64,000 nucleotides of DNA from Paenibacillus polymyxa M1 (GTDB lineage Bacteria > Bacillota > Bacilli > Paenibacillales > Paenibacillaceae), in NCBI RefSeq assembly GCF_000237325.1, contig NC_017542.1, forward strand, positions 3,816,501-3,880,500, in the 5' to 3' direction. The notes below the pieces were generated by a model. The model was not told where the DNA came from and did not search any database. It saw nothing but the letters and a program-made list of their open reading frames with translations. Positions 1-8,219 of this stretch are shown in pieces. The stretch's first letter is position 1; each line of letters starts with the position of its first letter. Position numbers and translations under genes: made by a program.

Positions 1-301
1 TGCCATACTTGTTGCCGATCAGCCGTAACGTAGGCAGCGTAAATGGCCGCTTGGCCCAACGTTTGCGACGTATCGCGTCACGGCGCTGCTCCAGTGTCCC
101 AATCTGCTCCTGTCGGAAATACATCCATTCCCAAATGGGTAATGACCAGGTAGCGGTCTTCAAAACAAATTGATTTCCAAGATCGTCAATCGACTTTTCT
201 CGGTCATCCACTACCAGCTCCATAACACCAAAATGCCGCTCGGCCATGTCGATCTCATACATGTGCGGCGGCAGCATTTCCCGATAGCGCAGAGGTATCA
301 T
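1..301 (-). CDS. xkdU: XkdU-like tail protein (DUF2313/YmfQ family), partial
   Basis: This is the 5' part of a gene that runs off the left edge, so about 100 codons are visible. The ATG at 301-299 overlaps the TGA of the upstream xkdT-like gene (ATGA), which implies translational coupling. The N-terminus begins MIPLRYREMLPPHMYEID and continues with a stretch on arranging and ordering segments typical of DUF2313 proteins. In PBSX-type phages xkdU follows xkdT and its product belongs to the baseplate/tail-fibre junction. Position supports the name more than residues do, because no catalytic motif is expected. Confidence 0.7.
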   Translation of the reverse strand, partial: MIPLRYREMLPPHMYEIDMAERHFGVMELVVDDREKSIDDLGNQFVLKTATWSLPIWEWMYFRQEQIGTLEQRRDAIRRKRWAKRPFTLPTLRLIGNKYG

Positions 302-1122
302 GTCAGGTTCACCTCAATCTGTAATACGGACGTCACTGGAACCTCAACATCTTTAGTCGTTCCATTAAGGGTGAGATTTTCATAATCCTCCACGCCTTTG
401 ACCAACAAAGCAGCACCAACGTAATTAAAGAAAAGCTTTGTACGGCCAAGAGCATAATCAGCAATACGCTTTCTGATTGGTTCGATCAGTTCAGTAAGCG
501 GAAGAACAGTATTTAATTTCGCTGCTACTTGCAACGTGAACACTGGGGCAGGATGAACGGCCAGATCATGCCCGGCAATCCGCTTACTTTCCCATAAATC
601 CGTCTTAACTTTAGCGGCGAACTCTTCTGTTACTGGTTTGCCCTGCAGGTCAATCAGGTACAAATCTATGGATACATCATTACGAGCCTTCTCAACAGCC
701 ACAGCACCACCGACACCCTCCAGTTCCTTCGCCCATGCCTCATAGTCCTTACGACGTCCACTGCCTTCCTCAGTAAACGCACGATCAAGTATTCGCAATC
801 GGTACGTATCATCGTCTTCGCCCACTTTACGGGGCATTCCATCCGACCACCCGTGACCATCCAGAAATTCGCCATCTGCCCAAATGGGGAAGCCCTGAAG
901 GAAAGCATACGTTAACAGTTCCTGCTGTTCGGAATATTCCATAGCTATCGGGTACCACAGATCATAGAAATATTCTCCCGGATCAGTAGGAGGCGGGGGC
1001 AAGCCTTTTTCCTGTGCCAATGTAATTGCACGGTTAACCCATCGGCGATAGACTTCCTCGGGGGTTTCCTCCAAAATTGCCATCGGTGGCAGTGCCGGCA
1101 GATCCGTTAATTTCACATTCAC
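298..1122 (-). CDS. xkdT: Baseplate J/gp47-like protein, short XkdT form
   Basis: 274 aa. The position between xkdS and xkdU is that of the baseplate J wedge protein, which links the tail end plate to the fibres. The N-terminal half has the J-like helical region (PxxYFYDLWYPIAMEYSEQQ), then a segment with EGSGRRKDYEAWAKELEGVG, which corresponds to the family's GG.xxDYxxxaxxvpGV motif, and a C-terminal strand-rich part. Usual XkdT proteins are about 350 aa with a central beta domain; here the helical region runs straight into the DDTYRLRILDRA segment, so the central domain looks absent. Start overlaps the xkdS stop by 4 bases. A short but functional variant is more likely than decay, because the frame is open throughout. 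Confidence 0.75.
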   Translation of the reverse strand: MNVKLTDLPALPPMAILEETPEEVYRRWVNRAITLAQEKGLPPPPTDPGEYFYDLWYPIAMEYSEQQELLTYAFLQGFPIWADGEFLDGHGWSDGMPRKVGEDDDTYRLRILDRAFTEEGSGRRKDYEAWAKELEGVGGAVAVEKARNDVSIDLYLIDLQGKPVTEEFAAKVKTDLWESKRIAGHDLAVHPAPVFTLQVAAKLNTVLPLTELIEPIRKRIADYALGRTKLFFNYVGAALLVKGVEDYENLTLNGTTKDVEVPVTSVLQIEVNLT

Positions 1123-1518
1123 AGTTCAATCGCCTCCTTCAGCTCCGCTTCTCCGGCTAAGCCAGTTAATTTAATCTTCAAGTACATGTTCTGGCCGTCC
1201 CGTTCCATAGACAGCACCTCTGCTTGAGATATTTCAGCATGCGCGGTCAATGCTTCCTCGATGTCTCGCTTGATCTCGACATCCTCCCAGTTGGCCCATT
1301 CAGATCGTTCGACACCGATATCAGCGTCATACACCACATATTGAAATCGCTCTGTATTGAGGATTTTGAGCGCTGTCTGCACTAAATATTCAGCATAGGT
1401 GGCTGTCTTCTTGGGACGTCCATCATCTGTGGTGGCCATCTTCCTTGTACGGTAATCAATTACATACGTCCACTTCGGAAAGGTCCAAATCAGGGAACAG
1501 ACTTTCCTCGTCAGCCAT
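1119..1518 (-). pseudogene. xkdS: XkdS-like (DUF2634) baseplate protein, frameshifted
   Basis: Two reading frames together give a complete DUF2634 protein. Frame one starts at the ATG at 1518, which overlaps the xkdR stop, and reads MADEESLFPDLDLSEVDVCN then stops. Frame two is open from TYVIDYRTRKMATTDDG through the conserved ILNTERFQYVVYDADIGVE to the stop at 1119. The switch is near 1455-1465, consistent with one extra base (GTGGACG where GTGACG would restore the frame). The 106-residue remainder beginning at MATTDDG lacks the family N-terminus and a good ribosome site. This could be a real mutation in a decaying prophage or a sequencing error; no canonical slippery heptamer is visible. 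Confidence 0.75.
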
Positions 1519-1936
1519 TGCCACCCACATCCTTCCCGTGTACGTAGTAGCGCTGGCCGCTCAGCCTGGAGACAATGAGACGGTCACCCGCCTGCAAAGG
1601 ACTAGGAATAACCAGCTTGCCACGCAACGAGCTGCGTGGGGTCTGCTTGTAAGGCTCCCCTGTCTCGTATACCACACCGTTAGCCAATACGCCTGTAACG
1701 CTGCCTTTGGCTTCATCGCCCTCCAGATATTCAGCAGCTATAAAATCGGCTTTGACTTCCCGGTCTAACAAATAGTCAGCAAAGACTAACTTGTCCGCTG
1801 GATAGGGAGCAGGGTCACCATCCACCTCTATTGACGGGCTACCCGGCCAACTTAGAAGCGTAGCCCTTTCGGTGTCCCGTGCATCGATACTGTCTTTGGT
1901 TTGTTCTTTTATAAGCTTGAGCGCTTCATTCAGCAC
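1511..1936 (-). CDS. xkdR: XkdR-like baseplate protein (DUF2577 family)
   Basis: 141 aa. It sits between xkdQ and xkdS as in PBSX and skin. The C-terminus LQAGDRLIVSRLSGQRYYV has the family's 'L..GDrv.l.r..ggq.y.V' ending. It is longer than the roughly 110-residue Bacillus relatives, with a middle insertion around DREVKADFIAAEYLEGDEAKG. It starts 2 bases after the xkdQ stop region, so it belongs to the same late transcript. Function beyond a structural role near the tail hub is not established. Confidence 0.7.
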   Translation of the reverse strand: MLNEALKLIKEQTKDSIDARDTERATLLSWPGSPSIEVDGDPAPYPADKLVFADYLLDREVKADFIAAEYLEGDEAKGSVTGVLANGVVYETGEPYKQTPRSSLRGKLVIPSPLQAGDRLIVSRLSGQRYYVHGKDVGGNG

Positions 1937-1938
1937 AG

Positions 1939-2915
1939 CTATTCCCTCCTTTCCAATTCCAGCGTTACGGTATATGTTCCATTCTTGTAGCTGCTATCAG
2001 CCGTGACGACAATCCACTTTGAGATATGATCGCTCTTAGTCAGGACAAGCCAACCGGAGCGTAAGCCGGATAACGTATGGTCCGTGTGCCGAACTGTAAT
2101 TTTCTTGATCTGTTTGGCAGCGGACAAAACCTTTAACCGCTGAGCAGCGATGGTCTCCGGCTTTTCGTCCTCACCAACTTCAATGATCTCTTCCATTCGG
2201 CCCATCGCCTTCAACGCACCTGCTGCCGTTTTAGTAACAGCAGAAGCGATCTTATCATCCTTCCATTTTTGTGCGGTTACGACTGTATATGTTTCCTCGA
2301 TGCTGTATCCTTCCGTGCTGGAGGTCATCTGTTCGGGTACAAAAATAGGGACCTTGGTATTGGTCCCTTCACGCATCACTTGCAGATAAAAGCTCTTTTC
2401 AGTCCTTACAAGGTCTACATAGTATCTGTAGCCGCTACGCTCATATGCCTTTTGCAATACGTCTAGCACAATTTCCGAATGGCCATCGTTCCATAACGCT
2501 CGTCCAAATTAAAGCCTAGAGCAGGGCAGCGAAAGTCAATGCCCGTGCTCTTGATGTATCGTTGCAGCTCCGCTCCAGCCTCGCCTTTAAGGTATGGCCT
2601 CGTACCCTTGTTCTTGCTCAAATACCAGCCGATCTCCCGCGCCTCAATTTCCCAAGCGTTTGTAAATTCGTCCTGCTCGTATTTGATAATAGGTCCGTGA
2701 AAAAATTGGTTTTTGTGATGATATAATGCACCACCGACCTTTTGCGAAAAGCACATCAGCATACCAGCTACCTTTATATTGCTCGCATTGCGAAGTCGTA
2801 CCGTAGCGCTGCGGGCAATCTCATCACGGCCAGAAGACCAGGACACTTCCTCGATGCCATCCGTCAGCATTTGCCGGGCGTTCTCCTTGCCATACACAAC
2901 CGCAAACCCGTCCAT
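1939..2915 (-). pseudogene. xkdQ: XkdQ-like tail hub protein, split by a frameshift
   Basis: A 150-codon frame (2915-2463, MDGFAVVYGKENARQ...) is followed in another frame by a 176-codon segment (2469-1939, VLDVLQKAYERSGYRYYVDL...). Together they give about 326 aa, the usual XkdQ length, and each half matches the corresponding half of the family (late control D-like tail hub). The frames switch near 2470-2482. A single deleted base in the run ATT(T)CGG would rejoin them as ...AISEIVLDVLQ. No canonical slippery heptamer is present and the family is not known for programmed shifting, so mutation or sequencing error is the best reading. If real, the prophage could not make a functional tail hub. 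Confidence 0.8.
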
Positions 2916-2921
2916 AATACA

Positions 2922-3569
2922 TCACTTCCCTTTAGCCTTGGAAACCTTGTCTGATATTCGTTTTTTGGAACTGGTATAGTCAAAAGCGCCCCTAGCGTTC
3001 GGGTCCTCCTTGGCTTTTTTGCTTTTATCCTTGGCCTTCTTTTTTTTATCATCTTTTTTCTTTTCGTTCTTTTTGTCCTTCTTGCCCGTAGTATTAGGGC
3101 GACTTTTTGACGGTTTAGTGATCACGGTTCCAGGCTTGAGAACCTGTTTAGAGTTAGAATAGGAGACGATTTTAACAGGCTTATACTCCACAAATGAATA
3201 GTTACCATGAAGATTCCCCTGTCCATCCTTGTACGTCTGATCCATCCCCTCCAAGAGCATCGTTTGACTAAATAGGTTCTCAAAGTTAAGTACAACAGGC
3301 TTTCCTTTCCATTGCTCCAGCAGCTTCCACGTTACTTCTGGTGTTTTATAGGTGACCGTTTGTTTGCTATCCGTCTCCCAAATCTCTTCCCAATAGCGTG
3401 GAAGGATTGCAGAAAAAGAGACCCGTTTCACCTTCGATACGGGTTTCCCTGTGCGTTCCTGACCAGTTATGACAGTGAAGGTTTCAACTTCATTGCCTCC
3501 AGTTATTTGAATCTCTGCCGGGGTGATCGGAAAGGTAAGACGGATCTTTCCTTGCGATAGTGCCAGCAT
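2922..3569 (-). CDS. xkdP: XkdP-like tail protein with Lys-rich C-terminus instead of LysM
   Basis: 215 aa, directly downstream of the tape measure gene, which is the xkdP position. Residues 1-145 match the XkdP N-terminal region (LTFPITPAEIQITGGNEVETF, a YWEEIWETDSK segment, and the LLEQWKGKPVVLNF segment). Family members usually end in a LysM peptidoglycan-binding domain. Here residues from about 150 are low complexity, with repeated KK, KD and KDK, and I see no LysM signature. The C-terminal tail is therefore probably disordered and basic. The start is 3 bases after the tape measure stop. Confidence 0.75.
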   Translation of the reverse strand: MLALSQGKIRLTFPITPAEIQITGGNEVETFTVITGQERTGKPVSKVKRVSFSAILPRYWEEIWETDSKQTVTYKTPEVTWKLLEQWKGKPVVLNFENLFSQTMLLEGMDQTYKDGQGNLHGNYSFVEYKPVKIVSYSNSKQVLKPGTVITKPSKSRPNTTGKKDKKNEKKKDDKKKKAKDKSKKAKEDPNARGAFDYTSSKKRISDKVSKAKGK

Positions 3570-3572
3570 CGC

Positions 3573-6500
3573 TTATCCTCCATTCTCTAATGCTTTCAAT
3601 ACCTCTTCGCCAACCACCTTGCGGATCAGAGCTCGACCTTGCGGACTACTAAGCATTTTTGCAAACTCTACAAAGTTGGTTATTCCTTTCGCGAGTTCAC
3701 CAAAATCAATATTAATATTCTCAATGCTGACAGACTTCGGGGCAGTCGAAGCTGATGGATTAAGCATCTGTGCCATTGGCATCATACTGGACGCACCTAT
3801 CAGGCTTGGCCGTCCGACTTGGCCGCCGTTTGCATAAGGACGTACACCCATGATTATTCCAGCTCGTTCCCAAAGCTCGCGGCCCCGACTGCGGCGGCTG
3901 GCTGACAGCGGAATGATCATTTCCGGACCAGCTTCGCCGACCAAGCCGACGTGTGGACGGTTGATATAACCACCGCGGGCGTAAGGACGTGGCTTAGGTG
4001 TTGGTGTAGTACCACCGCCTCCACCACCTCCAGAATTGGCATCTTTCGCATCCTTTAATTTTTTCAAGGTTACAGCAACACTGCTGACAACGGAAGATAA
4101 CGTGGGGAACTGGCCGCGCATACCAGCAATAAAATGGGACATTAGATCACTTCCCCAGCTATTGCCTTGGCTAGAAACGTTTTTAAGTGAGAACAGATAC
4201 TGCCTCGTCTTATCAACAGCCGATTTCGCCGCAGCGCTGACACTATTAAAACTCTGTTTATTTTTTGCTGCCCCTTTGGCCACCTCATCCGCGCTGCTCT
4301 TAGAAGCGGTTCCTACATCTTTAATACTTTTCTGGGCTTTGCTGCTGTCACCCATTTTCCAGACAACACCCCACGCATTTTTAAGTGCATTAAGGCGCTG
4401 CTTAACTTCTGGTTGCTCAGCAACGGTTTTTAGTCCCTCTTTAAGACCTTTATCGACTATGCTTTTGCGCACATCGTCGCCAATCTGCTGAAGACGCTTC
4501 TGCTTCTGCTCAGTCAGATTGTTGATCGTAATTTTTGCTTCAGGAGGGGGGCCGGGCTTCTCTTCCTTCTTGTCGCCCGTGAACCAGTTCTTCACGCCAG
4601 TCCAGGTATCCTTGGCAGAATTAAAGATTCCAACCGCACCATCCACCACTTTCCGGGTCAATCCGCTTTCATCGGCAAATTTCCCGATCTTTTCACCGAC
4701 AATGTTTCCGATGTATGCACCGGCCATTGTGCCGAGTGGTCCAAGAGCAGACCCTAAAGCCCCGCCAATAGCACCACCAGCCACGCCGCCAACCATCGCG
4801 CCGCCTTGCGTAGATACAGCCTCACGCAATCCCTTATCCTTGGATGCTTGGTAGAGGTCATATGCACCGGCTGCTACGCTTGCAACCGTACCAACGATAC
4901 CGCCAACTTTAGCCGCTTTGCCTGCTCCTTTCAGGAAACCTCGCAGACGGCCACCGCCAGATGGCGGACTCGGTGGTGGCGGTGGATTTGGTGGAGCTGG
5001 ACGACGAATACGATAAGGATTGTCACGCGATCCCCTTGGGCTTGGGTTCGGGTTAGGTGGATTTGGTGGAGTGGGACGGGGACCATTAATACGTATACGT
5101 CGTCTACCGCCACCGCCTCCCGCTCCCCTACGCCCTCCACGACGGTTTCGTCTACGGCGGCGATCTCTGTCTTGGTCGCCCCCATCGCCACCACCATCAC
5201 CTGCCCCGCCGTCTCCGCCACCAGACACAGAGCCATTTATATAGACTTTCGTAGCGTTAACAGTCATGGAAGCGATAGAGCGTAAACCGCCAATACGATC
5301 ATCGACAGGGTTACGGTTTCCACTCAATTGGCGTCTAATACCGCGTCCGCCCATCCGCTCCCGTATTCGGGCAGCTCGTTGGGCTGGGGTTTCTTCAGGT
5401 GGTGGAGCTGGAGGTTCAGGAGGTTTCCGTCGAATCCAATTCCAACCGGCTTTGACTCCTCTGCCTGTGGCATTTGCCCCCGCTTTTCCCTTCTCTCCTA
5501 CCCATTTAGCGGCAGTTGAAAGATCATCGTTGAACTTCTTTACTCCTTGTGCAAAGGCCCATAATTTTTTAGCTACCAGTACAGCAGCCAACCCGATTAA
5601 GGCAGTATTTATGGCTTTAAAATGATCTTTATAGAAGCTAGTCGCTACGGTTATCGCACTGGTTATTCCAGTACCAAGCGCCTGAATGTTGTCCTTATTC
5701 TGCACTAACAAGGCGTTAAATTCTTTCATCGCTGGGAGGGCTGCCTGAGCAATATTGGTTCCAATCTCTTGCATCTGCAAGCTCATTTCAGCACGAGTTT
5801 GCTTCATTTCCGTCATTGGGTCAGCAGTTTGCTGCTTACGAAGCAAATTATCAGTGGTGCCCTTCATGTTTGGTGCTTTTTGAAACGCTGTGCCGAACGT
5901 CTTCAGGATGGAATCAGCATTGTCTTCACCAGCGCCAGAACCTAGAGTGACAAGAGACTGTTTTAGCTGACTTCTGGTTTGAGTGGCCAAATCCCCGACT
6001 AATGCTGCAATGGCTCCTTGCGCACGCTGTTTGTCACCTGAATTAATGTCGTCAGTAAAAGCCGACGCCTGGCGTTGGGCTTCATCCTTCCCTGCCCCAC
6101 GACTGATAAAGTAATTCGCCATATCCCCTGTATTCAGAGCTTTGACACCAAACGTCTCTTTGAAAAAGTCGGCAGGCTTGTCGAAGTTAAATGCGCCATT
6201 CTGGACAGTTTTCGTTAAAAAATTTGCCATTTGCGCTGAATCGGTGCCGCTGCTTGCAAAGTATGGACTGTACTCCCAAAACGTATCGAACAGATCCTGC
6301 TGCTTGTCACCTACCTCCTTATAAGCATACATCATGCTATCAGCGACTTGACTGTAGGATTCTTTAAAACTGTTCGACGTTTGAGACAGCGCCCGCTGTA
6401 CTTCCTCAGCTCCGGCATCCGGGCGAATGTACTGGATTTTAGCAGACGCACTTACGAAGTCACTCATCTTGGATTTGTCCTGTACTAGAGGAGCTGCATC

Positions 6501-7118
6501 GGCAAGTAGCCGGGTTCCTTCTATACGATCTGGAATAATGGCCTTTTTAACCAAGTCATCCACCGTATTAAGACTCTGCTGACGAATGTTCTCGGGCATG
6601 TAAGCTGCACTTCGCGCCGCCTCACGGCTGTAATCGGACACGCCTCCAAACATAGAATCACTCACACCGCTACCGAGCATAATCCCGCCCGCCAAAGCTG
6701 CCAAGGCTGAAATCTTGTCAGATACCTGGTCAACGACTGGACTTATAGAATCCTCAGCACGTAATTTCACATTAGCATCACGAATGCTGCGGATATCCGC
6801 GTCTGCACGATCAGCAGAACGCCTAAGATCATCAGCTCCAGCACGTGCACGACGAAAGATATCGTCCAGGTGGATCTGATTCATACGCCGTACTTCATCG
6901 GACGCGCCATTAATCCGTCTGCCTAGATCGTCCGCAGATTCCCTCGCCCGGCGGCTACCGGATACAAAATCATCAAACATGCTGCCCGATGCCCGGCGAA
7001 AATTCATCAGATCATCGTGAGCGCCCTGAAGCATACGCCGCATATTTCGGACAGCGCCGGTTATCATATCCCGTGCCTCAAATGGCACCGTAACTGACGT
7101 AGTTGCTATTGTTCCCAC
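3573..7118 (-). CDS. xkdO: Phage tail tape measure protein (XkdO-like)
   Basis: 1181 aa, the longest gene of the prophage, placed after the tail assembly chaperone as in nearly all long-tailed phages. Tape measure proteins set tail length and recruit chaperones. Residues 1-130 are charged and helical (repeated RRA, DDL, ADD), then comes a globular part. Residues roughly 630-740 are an unusual Gly/Asp-, Arg- and Pro-rich stretch with runs such as GGGDGG, RRRRRNRRGG and PPNPPNP, followed by a glycine-zipper membrane-like segment (GGVAGGAIGGALGSALGPLG). A short Gly run sits near residue 1005. The C-terminal GGYINRPHVGLVGEAGPEMI motif is common at tape measure C-termini. Minus strand, 22 bases after the frameshift product of the chaperone. 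Confidence 0.9.
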   Translation of the reverse strand: MGTIATTSVTVPFEARDMITGAVRNMRRMLQGAHDDLMNFRRASGSMFDDFVSGSRRARESADDLGRRINGASDEVRRMNQIHLDDIFRRARAGADDLRRSADRADADIRSIRDANVKLRAEDSISPVVDQVSDKISALAALAGGIMLGSGVSDSMFGGVSDYSREAARSAAYMPENIRQQSLNTVDDLVKKAIIPDRIEGTRLLADAAPLVQDKSKMSDFVSASAKIQYIRPDAGAEEVQRALSQTSNSFKESYSQVADSMMYAYKEVGDKQQDLFDTFWEYSPYFASSGTDSAQMANFLTKTVQNGAFNFDKPADFFKETFGVKALNTGDMANYFISRGAGKDEAQRQASAFTDDINSGDKQRAQGAIAALVGDLATQTRSQLKQSLVTLGSGAGEDNADSILKTFGTAFQKAPNMKGTTDNLLRKQQTADPMTEMKQTRAEMSLQMQEIGTNIAQAALPAMKEFNALLVQNKDNIQALGTGITSAITVATSFYKDHFKAINTALIGLAAVLVAKKLWAFAQGVKKFNDDLSTAAKWVGEKGKAGANATGRGVKAGWNWIRRKPPEPPAPPPEETPAQRAARIRERMGGRGIRRQLSGNRNPVDDRIGGLRSIASMTVNATKVYINGSVSGGGDGGAGDGGGDGGDQDRDRRRRRNRRGGRRGAGGGGGRRRIRINGPRPTPPNPPNPNPSPRGSRDNPYRIRRPAPPNPPPPPSPPSGGGRLRGFLKGAGKAAKVGGIVGTVASVAAGAYDLYQASKDKGLREAVSTQGGAMVGGVAGGAIGGALGSALGPLGTMAGAYIGNIVGEKIGKFADESGLTRKVVDGAVGIFNSAKDTWTGVKNWFTGDKKEEKPGPPPEAKITINNLTEQKQKRLQQIGDDVRKSIVDKGLKEGLKTVAEQPEVKQRLNALKNAWGVVWKMGDSSKAQKSIKDVGTASKSSADEVAKGAAKNKQSFNSVSAAAKSAVDKTRQYLFSLKNVSSQGNSWGSDLMSHFIAGMRGQFPTLSSVVSSVAVTLKKLKDAKDANSGGGGGGGTTPTPKPRPYARGGYINRPHVGLVGEAGPEMIIPLSASRRSRGRELWERAGIIMGVRPYANGGQVGRPSLIGASSMMPMAQMLNPSASTAPKSVSIENINIDFGELAKGITNFVEFAKMLSSPQGRALIRKVVGEEVLKALENGG

Positions 7119-7139
7119 CCCCTTCCTGTTTCGACATGG

Positions 7140-7316
7140 CTATTTTCTATTTAGACGTGCCATTTCTTCCTCAGCGATCATCGACGCAGCCAGGCAAAAA
7201 TAATACTGGCGCTGTTCGTCTACTTCATACGGCAAGACCTCAGAAGGCAGTTTTTTCTGGTTGACCCAAAAGTGAGCTATCCAGCTTGCTTCTCCGTCTC
7301 GCCGGATGAGTTTTTT
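7140..7316 (-). other. -1 programmed frameshift site and extension of the tail chaperone
   Basis: The heptamer AAAAAAC (minus strand, 7316-7310) is read as A-AAA-AAC in the xkdN frame. Slipping one base back continues as LIRRDGEASWIAHFWVNQ and ends LAASMIAEEEMARLNRK at the TAG at 7142-7140, 22 bases before the tape measure start. The extension has no ribosome site of its own. The arrangement (shift near the end of the gene between tube and tape measure) matches the conserved frameshift of lambda G/GT and P2 E/E'. Seen directly: heptamer, phase, open -1 frame. Inferred: that slippage happens. Confidence 0.85.
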
Positions 7317-7705
7317 GCATCATTGAGAAGAGAATCCTGAGTTTCTTTGAAATTTCGAACAGCCTTACTGAGTACAGCATAATCGTCCGTGTTGTCTAAA
7401 ATACGTGGTGGCAATTCAAATTTGCTGGTAGCTCCGTACGCCAACATCAAATCTTTGTTATTCCAATCAAACTCATGCTCTGTCGCCTTGACAATCATCA
7501 CGTCGATTTCGTTAAAATAAGGCGACTTATAATTACCATCCTCATCAAGAGCAAGATCATATGACCGACGTACGTCTAATGTTTTCAGACGTTTTACAGA
7601 CCAGTCTTCGCCATCGGCTTGTACCGTAATGATGTCGTCCTTTTGTCCTTCTTTGGCTTTAGCTAAGTATTTCTGCAAGCGATCTTGGCTTTGTTGGCTG
7701 CTCAT
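7277..7705 (-). CDS. xkdN: Tail assembly chaperone (XkdN-like), 0-frame product
   Basis: 142 aa starting at the ATG at 7705, which has GGAGG at a good distance; an upstream in-frame ATG at 7720 overlaps that ribosome site and is less likely. It lies between the tail tube and the tape measure genes, the position of lambda G and P2 E analogues that coat the tape measure during tail assembly. The gene ends with a heptamer A-AAA-AAC at 7316-7310 in the correct phase for -1 slippage, 10 codons before its stop, and the -1 frame is open for another 57 codons. It would therefore make two products. Confidence 0.85.
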   Translation of the reverse strand: MSSQQSQDRLQKYLAKAKEGQKDDIITVQADGEDWSVKRLKTLDVRRSYDLALDEDGNYKSPYFNEIDVMIVKATEHEFDWNNKDLMLAYGATSKFELPPRILDNTDDYAVLSKAVRNFKETQDSLLNDAKNSSGETEKQAG

Positions 7706-7769
7706 TGTTATTTCCTCCATATTGGTTGTATTTTAAAAAAACAAAAAGAGAGCTAATTAAACCGCCCTC

Positions 7770-8216
7770 TTACTCCCACATATAATCCGGGAATTTTTCG
7801 ACAAAATCGAAGTCCGTCGCCGTGCCCTCCAAAGTAATATCGATGCCGTTGTTATCATCAATTTTGGCAATCAGGATGTCCATTTCTCCGTGAATGTGAA
7901 CACCAGTAATCAATACTTTCTCTGTGTTGCCAGTGATCCGGTCTTCAAGACCGCCTGTAATACGTGCTAAAAACATGGTCTTACCCGCTTTAAAATCTTC
8001 TAACAAACGGTAGCGCAGCCGTGATTCTAATTTGGACATGACGATTTTGACCGGGATTTCGTAACCCGTCAATTGCTTTGTTTTCGTCATACGGCGTGCT
8101 CTGACAATATCCAATGTTTCCGTAGTCAGCTTAACTTCAACTTCCTTGACAGTATGAATGTCCTCGCCGTTGTCATCTTGGAGGGAGAGATTTCGTCCAA
8201 TAAGTTCGCGTTCCAT
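7770..8216 (-). CDS. xkdM: Tail tube protein (XkdM-like)
   Basis: 148 aa with GGAGG upstream of the ATG at 8216, immediately after the sheath gene. It contains the XkdM pattern: an N-terminal LSLQDDNGEDIHTVKEVEVKL, a TGYEIPVKIVMSKLESRL middle, and FDFVEKFPDYMWE at the C-terminus. The product forms the inner tube of the contractile tail. It is followed by a roughly 50-base gap and the chaperone gene. Confidence 0.88.
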   Translation of the reverse strand: MERELIGRNLSLQDDNGEDIHTVKEVEVKLTTETLDIVRARRMTKTKQLTGYEIPVKIVMSKLESRLRYRLLEDFKAGKTMFLARITGGLEDRITGNTEKVLITGVHIHGEMDILIAKIDDNNGIDITLEGTATDFDFVEKFPDYMWE

Positions 8217-8219
8217 CTA

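Noticed and set aside
2440..2500. Programmed frameshift in xkdQ
   Set aside because: No X-XXY-YYZ heptamer in phase at the overlap and no such case known to me for this family.
4931..5244. Frames on both strands within the tape measure low-complexity block
   Set aside because: Shadows of a GC-rich repetitive coding region.
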